Both the position numbers and the translations under genes were made by a program. The notes below the pieces were generated by a model that saw only the letters and a list, made by a program, of their open reading frames with translations, had not been told where the DNA came from and searched no databases. Below, piece by piece: positions 1 through 8,731 of a stretch of DNA of 26,606 nucleotides. The first letter of the stretch is position 1. Each line of letters opens with the position of its first letter. The stretch spans positions 1 to 26,606 of the forward strand of contig URZO01000063.1 in assembly GCA_900552465.1 (NCBI GenBank), read 5' to 3'. This DNA is from an uncultured Parabacteroides sp. (GTDB taxonomy: Bacteria; Bacteroidota; Bacteroidia; Bacteroidales; Tannerellaceae).

Positions 1-17
1 GGGTAAATTTATATATT

Positions 18-1025
18 ATGAAATTGAAGAATATAGTTGGATTAATATCTGCAATGGGCCTGATGCTGGTTTCTTGTTCAGAGGAATCGGTGATTGACGG
101 GCCGGATGTAACGGAAAAGGCTGATACTTCTTTTGATATCACACTTGTTTCCGGAGGAGTTGAAACAAAAGCTCCTGGTGGGTATGAATATGCAACAGCC
201 GAAGAAATTAAAATTCAAACTTGTGCTGTTGCAGTCTTTGCCGGAGAAAAAATGGTCGGCTTTGAATATGTTACATTTGATGGTGGTAAATCCAATGCCA
301 AATATGAATCGAAAGACGCATACAAAGTTGAGAATATTGAGACTAAATCAGGAAATGTAAAGATATTAGTGGTTGCTAATCCTGTTTTAGATAAGGAGGC
401 ATTAAGAAAACTGAATACATACGATAAGTTCAAGTCCCAAGCAACCTCCTATGATAATGCTAATTCTTTTGTCGCATCTAAGTTGATTAAGTTTGGAGAG
501 GTAGATAAAACATTGAGTACTACTGCTGCTGATGATGTCGTAGTTCCGCTAACCCAAATTGCAGCAAGGGTTGATGTTACATATAAAGTGACGGTTGAGA
601 ATGGTTGGAGTGCTGTATTAGGAAAGAATAAGATAAGTGGCATAAATGGCCGATCGAATATCTTTTTACCTGAATATAAGAGAGGTAGCTATACGTTTAC
701 TTCTCCTTCATCGCCATTATTAGAAAAGTCAGATGTGACGGTTTCCGATAATAAGTTGTCTTTTTATACGTATGAGACGGAAACTCCTATCAATATAGCT
801 GTACCGGTACAACTTAGCTATGGTAGCCGGGAAGAAAAAAAGACATATAACTTGTCTTTGCAGCCAAAATTTGTAGAAGGTAAGTGTTCGACAGACGGTA
901 TTGTACATGGTCATTATTATGAGGTGACAGGTAACATGTCTATTGATATGGAACTAAATTGTACAATAAACTGGGAGGTTGAAACATTTGAACCTGTGCC
1001 TGTTACGATCCCTGATTTTAAATAA
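18..1025 (+). CDS. Fimbrillin-family (FimA/Mfa1-like) surface lipoprotein
   Basis: Predicted 335-residue structural or accessory subunit of a type V-like fimbria at the cell surface. The N-terminus is a lipoprotein signal peptide with lipobox L-V-S-C (Cys20), followed by acidic residues. A T-K-A site lies at residues 50-52, where sister proteins have the same motif; in the FimA/Mfa1 family a trypsin-like cut here frees the donor-strand groove. The mid-protein Q-I-A-A-R-V stretch resembles the A-R-V strand seen in the other fimbrillins here. The C-terminus ends in a W-E-V beta-strand region. The ATG at 18 is chosen because the lipobox follows at the usual distance. The next gene starts 20 nt downstream, so the two are probably co-transcribed, with the rest of the operon lying left of the window. 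The family call is firm; the exact role (stalk or accessory) cannot be read from sequence. Confidence 0.85.
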   Translation: MKLKNIVGLISAMGLMLVSCSEESVIDGPDVTEKADTSFDITLVSGGVETKAPGGYEYATAEEIKIQTCAVAVFAGEKMVGFEYVTFDGGKSNAKYESKDAYKVENIETKSGNVKILVVANPVLDKEALRKLNTYDKFKSQATSYDNANSFVASKLIKFGEVDKTLSTTAADDVVVPLTQIAARVDVTYKVTVENGWSAVLGKNKISGINGRSNIFLPEYKRGSYTFTSPSSPLLEKSDVTVSDNKLSFYTYETETPINIAVPVQLSYGSREEKKTYNLSLQPKFVEGKCSTDGIVHGHYYEVTGNMSIDMELNCTINWEVETFEPVPVTIPDFK

Positions 1026-1045
1026 TAAATAAAAAAACATTGGAT

Positions 1046-4000
1046 ATGAAACGATATATAAATATAATAGGGCTTTTATTCTGTCTTTTTGCGTGGAATG
1101 CTTGTGTGGATGATGATATTGTGAAAAAGGACAAGGATGTGATAGATGGGATACCGACGACAGTTTCTCTTTCTTTCACAACACAGGATGCCGACAAAGT
1201 GGCGACGAAAAGTGAAATTGACGTAACAGAAGAGTATCGCGTATATAATATGTTGGTCTTTGTGTTTAAACAGGTGAACGGTACTTGGGTAAAGGAGGCT
1301 ATGGTGGATACTTATACGACAACATCGAATAAAACATCTGATGGTGGAACTACTGCAGGAACGGTCGATTTATCCGTTACTTCAGGTGTTAAACGTATTT
1401 ATGCTGTTGCAAATGGAAAAGATAATCCTTTGATGCCAATTGCAGATATTGAAGCAGTTAATTCTTTAGATGACTTTTTGGCATTAACAGCTGTCATGAG
1501 ATCTGAGACGGTTGAACGTGGACAGTCCAATTTGATGATGAGTGGTATGTTTGAGACAGGAAACAATGTGGATGGGACAGTAACAATTAGTCCGGAAGAT
1601 AATAATAAGACTTTGTCATCCGGTAAAGTAAAACTAAAACATTTGGATTCTAAAATTACATTTGTTGTAACTGCCGCAAATGGAATTTCTTTTACTCCAA
1701 AAGAATGGAGAGTTGTTAATGTACCTATTGCTTCTAATGTTATTGAAAAAACATATGTTCCGAATGGTGAAAATCATGATGCGGTCGGCTATGACAATGG
1801 GAGTGACTATTTTAGCTCTCCACTTTCCAATTTTGAGAAAGCAGTTGGTGGTGATGTGACAAAAGGTGGTAGTTTTACCTTTTATATGTTGGAAAATAGA
1901 AAAAATGCGAAGGGGGATATTTATCGTGATGCGGAAGCAAAAGACGTTGTGCCTTATCAGTTAAGAGAAAAGCAGGTAAAAGAGCCGACTGGTCAAGATA
2001 AAGTTGTCACTAACGGAGATTATATCTATGCTGCAAAATATGCAACTTATGTTGAAATGACGGGGTCTTTTCACCAAGACGCCACGAACACTGATGTGGA
2101 GAAAAGTGCGGAGGTGAAGTATACTATCCATTTAGGTTATGAAAACGGGAAGGCAGATAATTTCAGGAGTAGAAGAGGGTGTGATTATACTTATACAGTT
2201 AGGGTTACAGGTGTGAATGCTATAGAAGTAGAAGTGGAAACTTCGGACCAAGATGAACCTACGGAGGAACAGCCTGGTGCAGAAGGTGACGTGGTTAAGT
2301 CAAAAACATATCTTTATGTAGATGCGCATTATGTGACAAAGTCGATCACATTTTCAAAGACCTTTGTTTCAGCAGATGCAACATTTCGTGTGAAAACGCC
2401 TTATGATATTAATGGGATAGGTGAGAATGCAGAAGATTATAAATGGGTATGGTTTGTTCAGAATGAAAAAGAATTAGATAGAACAGAGGCCCAGCGTGGA
2501 TATTATGAATATTATGATTATCCTTTTTTTAAAACAAAAGAGGGTTATGATGTGAATGATAAATTTGATAAGAATAGTGGGTGGAAGAAATTTAGTAAAA
2601 AGGGGTATTATCCTCAGAAAAGAACATGGATTGATGAGGTACCAGGGGTTGACAATGGCTGGAAATATAAAACCGGAGAAACAAATTTTGTCCCATTTGT
2701 TGATACAAAATATATAAATAAGACGGATGACTATTCTGGTTCTGATTATGTGGGGAAACGTATTAATGTAAAAGATTTGATCAAGTTATTGCAGACTCAT
2801 AAAGACGAGGAGCCAAGTGCCACTTCGATTTATGATTCAGAAGGTAATGCAGCATTTACGGTATTTATCGATGAATTTTATTATGAGGATGATGCTTCAA
2901 ACTGGAAAAAGTTTGTAAATGTCCCTAATCGTGAAATGCATATTCTTTGTGATACCAGATATAGTCAGGATCAGGAAAGTAGTTTGACAACATCTAATTT
3001 CTTGATTAGCCAGAAGTCAATTAAAACATTTTATGATTTGGAAAATGTAACGACTGCATGGGGTGTTGAGACTGTTCGTGAGGGGGATATGTTGGCAAAA
3101 GGAACAATAGATCCATCTAATTCCAGTAAAACAAATGGGCGTTGGAATATGTACAACTATATGAATTATACAGGAAAATCCTGGAAGACTTATGTTCAAT
3201 CATCCTCGAATACTCTTACTTCTGACTATAATAAAGTAGCGTATGCTTGTTTGCAACGTAACCGTGATTTGAATGGAGATGGGACAATATCAGATGACGA
3301 AGTTCGGTGGTATTTGCCTTCAATCAATCAGATGGTTGGTATGTGGACGGGACGTAATGGATTTTCTTCTTCTGAGGTGTATTTGTTTAATGGAGAGACT
3401 TCAACCGTTACAGACAATGACCGTTGGCAGTATCATTTCCAAAATAGTAATGATGTAATGTTTTGGGCAGAAGAAGGTGCTGCAACTGGAAATAATAAGG
3501 GTTCAAGCTTTGATTATCGTTGTGTTCGTAATTTGGGTGCTTTTTATAAGGATAAACCAGTAAAGGATGGAGAACCTTCTGATTATGTCGTTTATGATTC
3601 CGAAACTCGAATCTTTGATTTAACGCATATGAATAGTAAAGCGATTCGTACAGATCTGTATACAGGTGAATTAGCTGTTACAGACGAACTTAATCAGGCA
3701 AATCGGCCATATCGATATTTTAAAGTGGCTAAGAATTTGACATCTGGTTCTGTTACTCAAACGCAAGTCTATAACGGGCAAAGTCCGTGTAAAGACTATA
3801 CTGATGAAGAAGACGGGCGTGATAAAGGCACATGGCGTATGCCTAATCAAAGGGAGCTTATGCTGATTGTGGCTTATGTAAATCAAAGTAATTCGACATT
3901 ATCTCGTACAAGATCATCATTGTCTAAAGTAAAAGGACGTAAAAATTTTGGCTCTGTCTTTTATCAGCAAAATAACGGTATTGTTACTTTGGATGAGACT

Positions 4001-4051
4001 CGGGATACCAATTCTTTCAAAGTTCGTTGCGTAAAGGACGTAAACAAATAG
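1046..4051 (+). CDS. Large fimbrial tip/adhesin-like lipoprotein (Mfa5/DUF4906-like architecture)
   Basis: About 1001 residues if the ATG at 1046 is used. An in-frame TTG lies two codons upstream (1040), but the ATG gives a clean signal peptide ending W-N-A-C (Cys20). The N-terminal third is fimbrillin-like (T-K-S at residues 54-56; L-K-H-L-D-S-K-I strand). The C-terminal half holds D-L-N-G-D-G-T-I, an EF-hand/dockerin-like calcium loop at about residues 742-749, followed by E-V-R-W-Y-L-P-S. A second W-R-M-P-N-Q-R-E-L block precedes a terminal R-C-V-K-D. The W-x-x-P...R-C-V pattern resembles domains at the C-termini of large Bacteroidetes fimbrial or surface proteins. It follows the fimbrillin at 18-1025 with a 20-nt gap, and size and position suit a tip or adhesive subunit. 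Ligand unknown. Base composition is AT-rich compared with the ribosomal genes that follow. Confidence 0.78.
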   Translation: MKRYINIIGLLFCLFAWNACVDDDIVKKDKDVIDGIPTTVSLSFTTQDADKVATKSEIDVTEEYRVYNMLVFVFKQVNGTWVKEAMVDTYTTTSNKTSDGGTTAGTVDLSVTSGVKRIYAVANGKDNPLMPIADIEAVNSLDDFLALTAVMRSETVERGQSNLMMSGMFETGNNVDGTVTISPEDNNKTLSSGKVKLKHLDSKITFVVTAANGISFTPKEWRVVNVPIASNVIEKTYVPNGENHDAVGYDNGSDYFSSPLSNFEKAVGGDVTKGGSFTFYMLENRKNAKGDIYRDAEAKDVVPYQLREKQVKEPTGQDKVVTNGDYIYAAKYATYVEMTGSFHQDATNTDVEKSAEVKYTIHLGYENGKADNFRSRRGCDYTYTVRVTGVNAIEVEVETSDQDEPTEEQPGAEGDVVKSKTYLYVDAHYVTKSITFSKTFVSADATFRVKTPYDINGIGENAEDYKWVWFVQNEKELDRTEAQRGYYEYYDYPFFKTKEGYDVNDKFDKNSGWKKFSKKGYYPQKRTWIDEVPGVDNGWKYKTGETNFVPFVDTKYINKTDDYSGSDYVGKRINVKDLIKLLQTHKDEEPSATSIYDSEGNAAFTVFIDEFYYEDDASNWKKFVNVPNREMHILCDTRYSQDQESSLTTSNFLISQKSIKTFYDLENVTTAWGVETVREGDMLAKGTIDPSNSSKTNGRWNMYNYMNYTGKSWKTYVQSSSNTLTSDYNKVAYACLQRNRDLNGDGTISDDEVRWYLPSINQMVGMWTGRNGFSSSEVYLFNGETSTVTDNDRWQYHFQNSNDVMFWAEEGAATGNNKGSSFDYRCVRNLGAFYKDKPVKDGEPSDYVVYDSETRIFDLTHMNSKAIRTDLYTGELAVTDELNQANRPYRYFKVAKNLTSGSVTQTQVYNGQSPCKDYTDEEDGRDKGTWRMPNQRELMLIVAYVNQSNSTLSRTRSSLSKVKGRKNFGSVFYQQNNGIVTLDETRDTNSFKVRCVKDVNK

Positions 4052-4110
4052 GCCTATATTTTTTCATTTAACTTACATACGCCAATCCTTAACGGGATAT
4101 AGGTAGCTTA

Positions 4111-4139
4111 GGGTGCGAAGAGTTTCTTTGCGCCCTTTG
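4111..4139 (+). terminator. Likely terminator after the first fimbrial genes
   Basis: An 11-bp stem (GGGTGCGAAGA with TCTTTGCGCCC, two G-U pairs) lies 60 nt after the stop codon at 4051 and is followed by only three T residues. It fits the end of the fimbrial transcript before the ribosomal promoter; the short T tract keeps confidence moderate. Confidence 0.5.
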
Positions 4140-4294
4140 TGAGGTTTAGGCGGGGATGTGATATCTGAAGCATCGGTATGGTTTTGTCGGATTATAACTA
4201 TGATTTGGCAAAACCATTACTATGAAGCTGAGAACGGAAAGGCACGCTTTTTTGCTGTAATAGACCTACTTGAAGAAATTCTTTCCTTGAAAAG

Positions 4295-4325
4295 TTTTGT
4301 ATTTAGCAGAAAAGCCGTACCTTTG
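4295..4325 (+). promoter_or_regulatory. Bacteroidetes-type promoter for rplM
   Basis: TTTTG at 4295-4299 (-33 element) and TACCTTTG at 4318-4325 (-7, TAnnTTTG form) are separated by 18 bp, one short of the usual 19-21. Transcription would start near 4332, leaving a leader of about 130 nt before rplM. Confidence 0.65.
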
Positions 4326-4331
4326 CAAGCC

Positions 4332-4461
4332 GAATATTATCAAAATTGTACTAAGAGTTTAATTCTTAGCACGTTGTTGCGTCAAGTGTCCGTAGTGACA
4401 GCGCACGCGGGAATTGGATTCTTGTTTTTTAGAGTTATTAATTTATTAATTTTTAAAGCAA
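4332..4461 (+). promoter_or_regulatory. Structured 5' leader of rplM
   Basis: Between the predicted start of transcription and the GTG of rplM lies a leader with a small stem-loop (CTAAGA at 4351-4356 with TCTTAG at 4364-4369), a G/C-rich stretch at about 4385-4415, and an AT-rich run up to the start codon. L13/S9 operons in other bacteria are often controlled by binding of a ribosomal protein to their own leader. Whether this leader acts that way is inference; I do not recognise a known leader family. Confidence 0.3.
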
Positions 4462-4917
4462 GTGGATACTTTAAGTTTTAAGACCATTTCTGCAAACAAA
4501 GCAACTGTAAACAAAGAGTGGGTCATTGTTGACGCCGAAGGACAGACTTTGGGACGCCTTTGCGCAAAGGTGGCTAAGCTTTTGCGCGGTAAGTATAAAC
4601 CCAATTTTACTCCGCACGTTGATTGTGGTGATAACGTAATTATCATCAATGCAGACAAAATCGTTCTGACAGGTAATAAGTGGAACGATCGTATTTATTT
4701 GAGATATACCGGATATCCCGGTGGACAGATCGCTTATACTCCGGCCGACTTACAGGCTAAGGGTGACGACCGTCTGTTCCGTAAAGTAGTGAAAGGTATG
4801 CTTCCCAAGAATCGTCTGGGTGCCAAACTGTTGAATAATCTGTATGTATATGCAGGAACAGAGCACAAACACGAAGCTCAGCAGCCTAAATTAATCGATA
4901 TAAACTCATATAAATAA
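4462..4917 (+). CDS. rplM: 50S ribosomal protein L13
   Basis: The 151-residue product is a standard-length L13. It begins M-D-T-L-S-F-K-T, as in Bacteroidales orthologues, and carries the family's W-x-x-V-D-A-E-G-Q-x-L-G-R-L region (residues 20-33) and the K-G-M-L-P-K-N-R-L-G signature near residue 115. L13 binds 23S rRNA early in large-subunit assembly. The start codon is GTG: no upstream ATG gives a plausible L13, and the residues from this GTG match the known N-terminus. rpsI follows 5 nt after the stop, the usual L13-S9 pairing, so both come from the promoter at about 4295-4325. Confidence 0.98.
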   Translation: MDTLSFKTISANKATVNKEWVIVDAEGQTLGRLCAKVAKLLRGKYKPNFTPHVDCGDNVIIINADKIVLTGNKWNDRIYLRYTGYPGGQIAYTPADLQAKGDDRLFRKVVKGMLPKNRLGAKLLNNLYVYAGTEHKHEAQQPKLIDINSYK

Positions 4918-4922
4918 TCACA

Positions 4923-5309
4923 ATGGAAGTAGTAAATGCAATAGGAAGACGTAAAGCTGCAGTTGCTCGCGTATTCGTAAGCGAAGGTACAGGAAAGATT
5001 ACTATCAACAAACGTGATCTGGCTAATTACTTTCCTTCTACAATCCTTCAGTTCATTGTTAAGCAGCCGCTCGCAAAGCTGAACGTTGCAGAACAATATG
5101 ATATCAAAATCAACCTCGATGGTGGTGGTTTCAAAGGACAGTCTGAAGCAGCACGTCTGGCTATCGCCCGCGCACTGGTGAAGATCAATCCGGAAGATAA
5201 ACCGGCTCTTCGCTCGGAAGGTTTTGTTACTCGTGACCCGCGTGCCGTTGAACGTAAGAAACCGGGACGTCCTAAGGCTCGTAAGAGATTCCAGTTCAGT
5301 AAACGTTAA
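4923..5309 (+). CDS. rpsI: 30S ribosomal protein S9
   Basis: The 128-residue protein has the S9 N-terminal G-R-R-K-A-A-V-A-R-V motif (residues 8-17), the G-G-G-F-x-G-Q-x-x-A central loop, and the very basic C-terminal tail ending F-S-K-R. In S9 this tail reaches the P-site tRNA in the ribosome. It lies 5 nt after rplM, reproducing the conserved L13-S9 operon. A 140-nt gap separates it from rpsB. Confidence 0.98.
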   Translation: MEVVNAIGRRKAAVARVFVSEGTGKITINKRDLANYFPSTILQFIVKQPLAKLNVAEQYDIKINLDGGGFKGQSEAARLAIARALVKINPEDKPALRSEGFVTRDPRAVERKKPGRPKARKRFQFSKR

Positions 5310-5449
5310 TCTTATTTGTGAGTCCCTTACAAGTAGAGCAAAGCGTTTAGTATCTAAATTATCAGGATTCTTTTTATATGCTGACATACGGAAAGACTAC
5401 CTGGTGATTGAGTTAAACAAAAGAAAGTAAACGATTTAAGAAAAAAACA

Positions 5450-6292
5450 ATGTCAAGAGTTAATTTTGATCAGTTATTAGAAGCTGGCGTACACTTCGGA
5501 CACTTAAAAAGAAAGTGGAACCCTGCAATGGCTCCTTATATTTTCATGGAGCGCAATGGTATTCATATCATTGATTTATATAAAACAGTTGCTAAAGTAG
5601 ACGAAGCAGCAGAAGTAATGAAGAACCTGGCTAAACAGGGAAAGAAAGTACTTTTCGTTGCTACTAAAAAACAAGCCAAACAGGTTGTTGCCGACAAGGC
5701 TTCTTCTGTTGGTATGCCTTACGTTATCGAACGCTGGCCGGGTGGTATGTTGACCAACTTCCCGACTATCCGTAAAGCGATCAAGAAGATGGCTACTATC
5801 GATAAGATGGCTAAAGATGGTACATTTGATAATCTTTCCAAGAGAGAAAAACTTCAGATTACTCGCCAGCGTGCCAAGTTGGAAAAGACTTTGGGTTCTA
5901 TCGTAGACCTGACTCGTCTTCCGTCAGCTTTGTTCGTTGTTGACGTGATGAAAGAACATATCGCAGTTCGTGAAGCTAACCGTCTGGGTATCCCCGTATT
6001 CGGTATGGTAGATACTAACTCGGACCCGAACAACATCGACTACGTGATTCCGGCTAACGACGACGCTACAAAATCTGTAGAAGTTATCTTGGGCGCTATC
6101 TGCGAAGCTATGAACGAAGGTCTGCAGGAACGTAAAGCTGAAAAGATCGATACTGAAGCTGCCGGCGAAGGCGAGGCTCCTAAAAGAGACCGCAAAGCTA
6201 AAGCTGCAGTAAAGAAAGAACGTACGAAGAAAGAAGACGAAGAAGCGTTGAACGCTAACGTTGCTGACAAGTTCGCGAAAGACGAAGAGTAA
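5450..6292 (+). CDS. rpsB: 30S ribosomal protein S2
   Basis: This 280-residue S2 starts with M-S-R-V-N-F-D-Q-L-L-E-A-G-V-H-F-G-H, the hallmark S2 N-terminus, and retains R-W-P-G-G-M-L-T-N-F and the P-x-x-x-x-V-V-D segment. It binds 16S rRNA late in small-subunit assembly. The last ~55 residues are an acidic/basic low-complexity tail (K-R-D-R-K-A-K-A, K-K-E-D-E-E), making it longer than the ~240-residue E. coli protein, as is usual in Bacteroidales. The 140 nt upstream hold no gene and could carry a leader. Downstream lies a repeat-rich spacer before tsf, its usual partner. Confidence 0.98.
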   Translation: MSRVNFDQLLEAGVHFGHLKRKWNPAMAPYIFMERNGIHIIDLYKTVAKVDEAAEVMKNLAKQGKKVLFVATKKQAKQVVADKASSVGMPYVIERWPGGMLTNFPTIRKAIKKMATIDKMAKDGTFDNLSKREKLQITRQRAKLEKTLGSIVDLTRLPSALFVVDVMKEHIAVREANRLGIPVFGMVDTNSDPNNIDYVIPANDDATKSVEVILGAICEAMNEGLQERKAEKIDTEAAGEGEAPKRDRKAKAAVKKERTKKEDEEALNANVADKFAKDEE

Positions 6293-6297
6293 TTCAA

Positions 6298-6399
6298 TTG
6301 CCAATTGACGTTTGCCAATTGACAATGAGAAAAACAAATAACAATGGGCAATTGGCTTTTGACAGTAATTGTCAATCGGCAACTGTCCATTGTCAATTT
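6298..6399. repeat. Cluster of CAATTG/TTGACA-type repeats between rpsB and tsf
   Basis: TTGCCAATTGAC occurs at 6298-6309 and again at 6312-6323, 14 nt apart. GGGCAATTGGC follows at 6346-6356 in the opposite sense. TTGACA (6359-6364) faces TGTCAA (6370-6375), and further CATTGTCAATT lies near 6389-6399. The stretch could fold into several alternative hairpins. It resembles low-complexity intergenic repeats that I associate with Bacteroidales genomes, but I cannot name a family. Confidence 0.6.
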
Positions 6400-6439
6400 A
6401 TAAAGAGTATAAACAATTTAAATATAAGGAAATAAGATT

Positions 6440-7429
6440 ATGGCTGTAACTATGGCTGATATAACCAAGCTGCGCAAGATGAGCGGAGCTGGTATGATGG
6501 ACTGCAAGAAGGCTTTGACCGAATCTGACGGTGACATCGAAAAGGCAATGGAAATTATCCGTAAAAAAGGACAGGCTATTGCTGCTAAGCGTTCTGACCG
6601 TGACGCTGCTGAAGGTTGCGTATTGGCAAAGAAAGACGGCGAATTTGCTGCTATCATCGCTTTGAAGTGTGAAACTGACTTTGTCGCTAAGAATGAAGAT
6701 TTCATCGCGCTGGCTCAGGCTATCCTTGATGCTGCTGTGGCTAACAAGTGCAAGACGCTGGACGAAGTGAAAGCGTTGCCGATGGGTAAGGGTACTGTAC
6801 AGGATGCTGTTACCGACCGTAGCGGTATCACTGGCGAAAAGATGGAATTGGACGGCTATAACGTGGTAGAAGGTGCTTACACGACTGTCTACAACCACAT
6901 GGGCAAGAACCAGCTCTGTACGATCGCTGCTTTCAACAAGGAATCGGAGGATGCTGCTCACAACATCGTTATGCAGATCGCTGCTATGAACCCGATCGCT
7001 ATTGATGAAGCAGGCGTTTCTGAAGCTGTAAAAGAACAGGAAATCCAGGTAGCTATCGAAAAGACTAAGGCTGAACAAGTTCAGAAAGCTGTTGAAGCTG
7101 CTCTGAAGAAAGCCGGAATCAACCCGACGCACGTTGACAGCGAAGACCATATGGAAAGCAACATGGCTAAAGGCTGGATCACAGCTGAAGATGTTGCCAA
7201 AGCAAAAGAAATCATCGCTACTGTTTCTGCTGAAAAAGCAGCCAACTTGCCTCAGCAGATGATCGAGAACATTGCTAAGGGTCGTCTTGCCAAATTCCTG
7301 AAGGAAGTTTGCTTGTTGAACCAGGAAGATATCATGGACAGCAAGAAGACTGTAAGAGAAACAATGAAGGAAGCGGATCCCGAATTGCAGATCCTTGCAT
7401 TCAAACGCTTCACTTTGCGTGCTGAATAA
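6440..7429 (+). CDS. tsf: Translation elongation factor Ts
   Basis: EF-Ts is the nucleotide exchange factor that recycles EF-Tu-GDP. The 329-residue product has the N-terminal UBA-like module (D-I-T-K-L-R-K-M-S-G-A-G-M-M-D-C, residues 7-22) and the conserved EF-Tu contact T-D-F-V at 79-82 within C-E-T-D-F-V-A-K-N. It is longer than the ~280-residue E. coli protein, as expected for Bacteroidales. The ATG at 6440 (M-A-V-T-M-A-D) matches known Bacteroidales starts; the second Met at residue 5 is a possible alternative. It follows rpsB, its normal partner, and ends at a strong terminator. Confidence 0.97.
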   Translation: MAVTMADITKLRKMSGAGMMDCKKALTESDGDIEKAMEIIRKKGQAIAAKRSDRDAAEGCVLAKKDGEFAAIIALKCETDFVAKNEDFIALAQAILDAAVANKCKTLDEVKALPMGKGTVQDAVTDRSGITGEKMELDGYNVVEGAYTTVYNHMGKNQLCTIAAFNKESEDAAHNIVMQIAAMNPIAIDEAGVSEAVKEQEIQVAIEKTKAEQVQKAVEAALKKAGINPTHVDSEDHMESNMAKGWITAEDVAKAKEIIATVSAEKAANLPQQMIENIAKGRLAKFLKEVCLLNQEDIMDSKKTVRETMKEADPELQILAFKRFTLRAE

Positions 7430-7445
7430 TTAACGTTATCGTTAT

Positions 7446-7487
7446 ATATAAAAAAGGCTGCCGGATTTTTCCGGCAGCCTTTTTTAG
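7446..7487. terminator. Bidirectional terminator between tsf and the aminotransferase gene
   Basis: AAAAAGGCTGCCGG pairs with CCGGCAGCCTTTTT around an ATTTTT loop, with an A run on one side and a T run on the other. It serves the convergent tsf (+) and aminotransferase (-) transcripts. Confidence 0.93.
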
Positions 7488-7519
7488 TTCTCCTGAGTGC
7501 AATATTTCCGTACGCTATT

Positions 7520-8713
7520 TTACTTTAATGCAGCTAATGCGTTTTTGATGCGTTTGATAGCTTCCACAATATTTTCATCGCTCGTAGCATAACTCATGCG
7601 GATGCATTCGGGTGCGCCGAATGATGTGCCGCCTACGCAGGCTACGTGGGCAACTTCCAACAGGTACATGGCCAGGTCGTCTGCATCGTTGATCGTGCGT
7701 GTACCGTCTGTCTTACCGTAGTAATAGCTACATTTCGGGAACAGGTAGAAAGCACCTTCCGGTTGGTTTACTTCGAATCCCGGAACTTCTTTTGCCAGTT
7801 TAACGATCAGGTTGCGGCGGCGTTCGAATGCCTGGCGCATTTCCTCGACCGGTGCCTGTGAACCGGTGTAAGCGGCTTCAGCTGCTTTCTGGGATACGGA
7901 GCACGGTCCGGATGTGTATTGTCCCTGCAATTTGTTGACTGCCTTTACGATCCATTCCGGCCCGGCGATGAAACCGATACGCCACCCGGTCATTGCGTAG
8001 GCTTTGGATACGCCGTTTACAATGACGGTACGGTCTTTCATGCCGTCTACCTGTGCAATACTGTTATGTTTGCCGATGTAGTTGATGTGTTCGTAGATTT
8101 CATCTGCAATAACGATGATCTCCGGATGTTTTTTCAGGACTTCGGCCAAGCCAGCCAATTCTTCTGCGCTATAAACGGAACCTGTAGGATTGGAGGGTGA
8201 ACAAAGGATTATTGCTTTAGTCTTCGGGGTGATAGCCGCTTCCAGCTGTGCCGGAGTGATCTTAAAGTCTTGTTCGATGCCTGCCGGTACGATAACGGGC
8301 TTGCCTTCAGCCAATTTTACCATTTCCGGATAGCTGACCCAGAACGGAGCCGGAATGATTACTTCGTCACCAGGGTTTACCAATACCATGATTGTATTAC
8401 AAACGGATTGCTTTGCACCATTTGCACAAGAAATCTGGTTGGCTGTATATTCCAATCCGTTTTCGTTTTTCAGCTTGGCAACGATAGCGTTGCGCAATGC
8501 CGGATAACCGGCAACGGGAGAATAACGGGAAAAGTTGTCGTCGATAGCTTTTTTCGCCGCTTCCTTAATAAAATCAGGAGTATTGAAGTCGGGCTCTCCG
8601 ACACTTAAGTTGATTACATCAACTCCCTGAGCTTTTAATTCACCGCTCTTCTGGGACATCGCCAATGTTGCGGATGGCGACAAACTTGCTAAACGTGCTG
8701 ATACTTGAGTCAT
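7520..8713 (-). CDS. aspC: Pyridoxal-phosphate aspartate aminotransferase (class I/II)
   Basis: The cytoplasmic enzyme swaps the amino group between aspartate and 2-oxoglutarate. The 397-residue length is normal for prokaryotic (subgroup I-beta/gamma) aspartate aminotransferases. Visible motifs: S-V-G-E-P-D-F near residue 37; S-P-S-N-P-T-G (Asn175); A-D-E-I-Y-E (Asp204, which contacts the pyridine nitrogen); and G-V-S-K-A-Y-A-M-T-G-W-R-I-G with Schiff-base Lys237. The C-terminal C-I-R-M-S-Y-A supplies the substrate-carboxylate Arg. Related enzymes can act on other substrates, such as prephenate or aromatic acids, so specificity is inferred. It is the last gene of the minus-strand run, 18 nt after ribBA. 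Confidence 0.93.
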   Translation of the reverse strand: MTQVSARLASLSPSATLAMSQKSGELKAQGVDVINLSVGEPDFNTPDFIKEAAKKAIDDNFSRYSPVAGYPALRNAIVAKLKNENGLEYTANQISCANGAKQSVCNTIMVLVNPGDEVIIPAPFWVSYPEMVKLAEGKPVIVPAGIEQDFKITPAQLEAAITPKTKAIILCSPSNPTGSVYSAEELAGLAEVLKKHPEIIVIADEIYEHINYIGKHNSIAQVDGMKDRTVIVNGVSKAYAMTGWRIGFIAGPEWIVKAVNKLQGQYTSGPCSVSQKAAEAAYTGSQAPVEEMRQAFERRRNLIVKLAKEVPGFEVNQPEGAFYLFPKCSYYYGKTDGTRTINDADDLAMYLLEVAHVACVGGTSFGAPECIRMSYATSDENIVEAIKRIKNALAALK

Positions 8714-8731
8714 GATCGTGTTTTTATGTAA

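Noticed and set aside
4158..4481. 107-residue plus-strand frame before rplM
   Set aside because: It spans the rplM promoter and leader and overlaps the rplM start; no recognisable domain.
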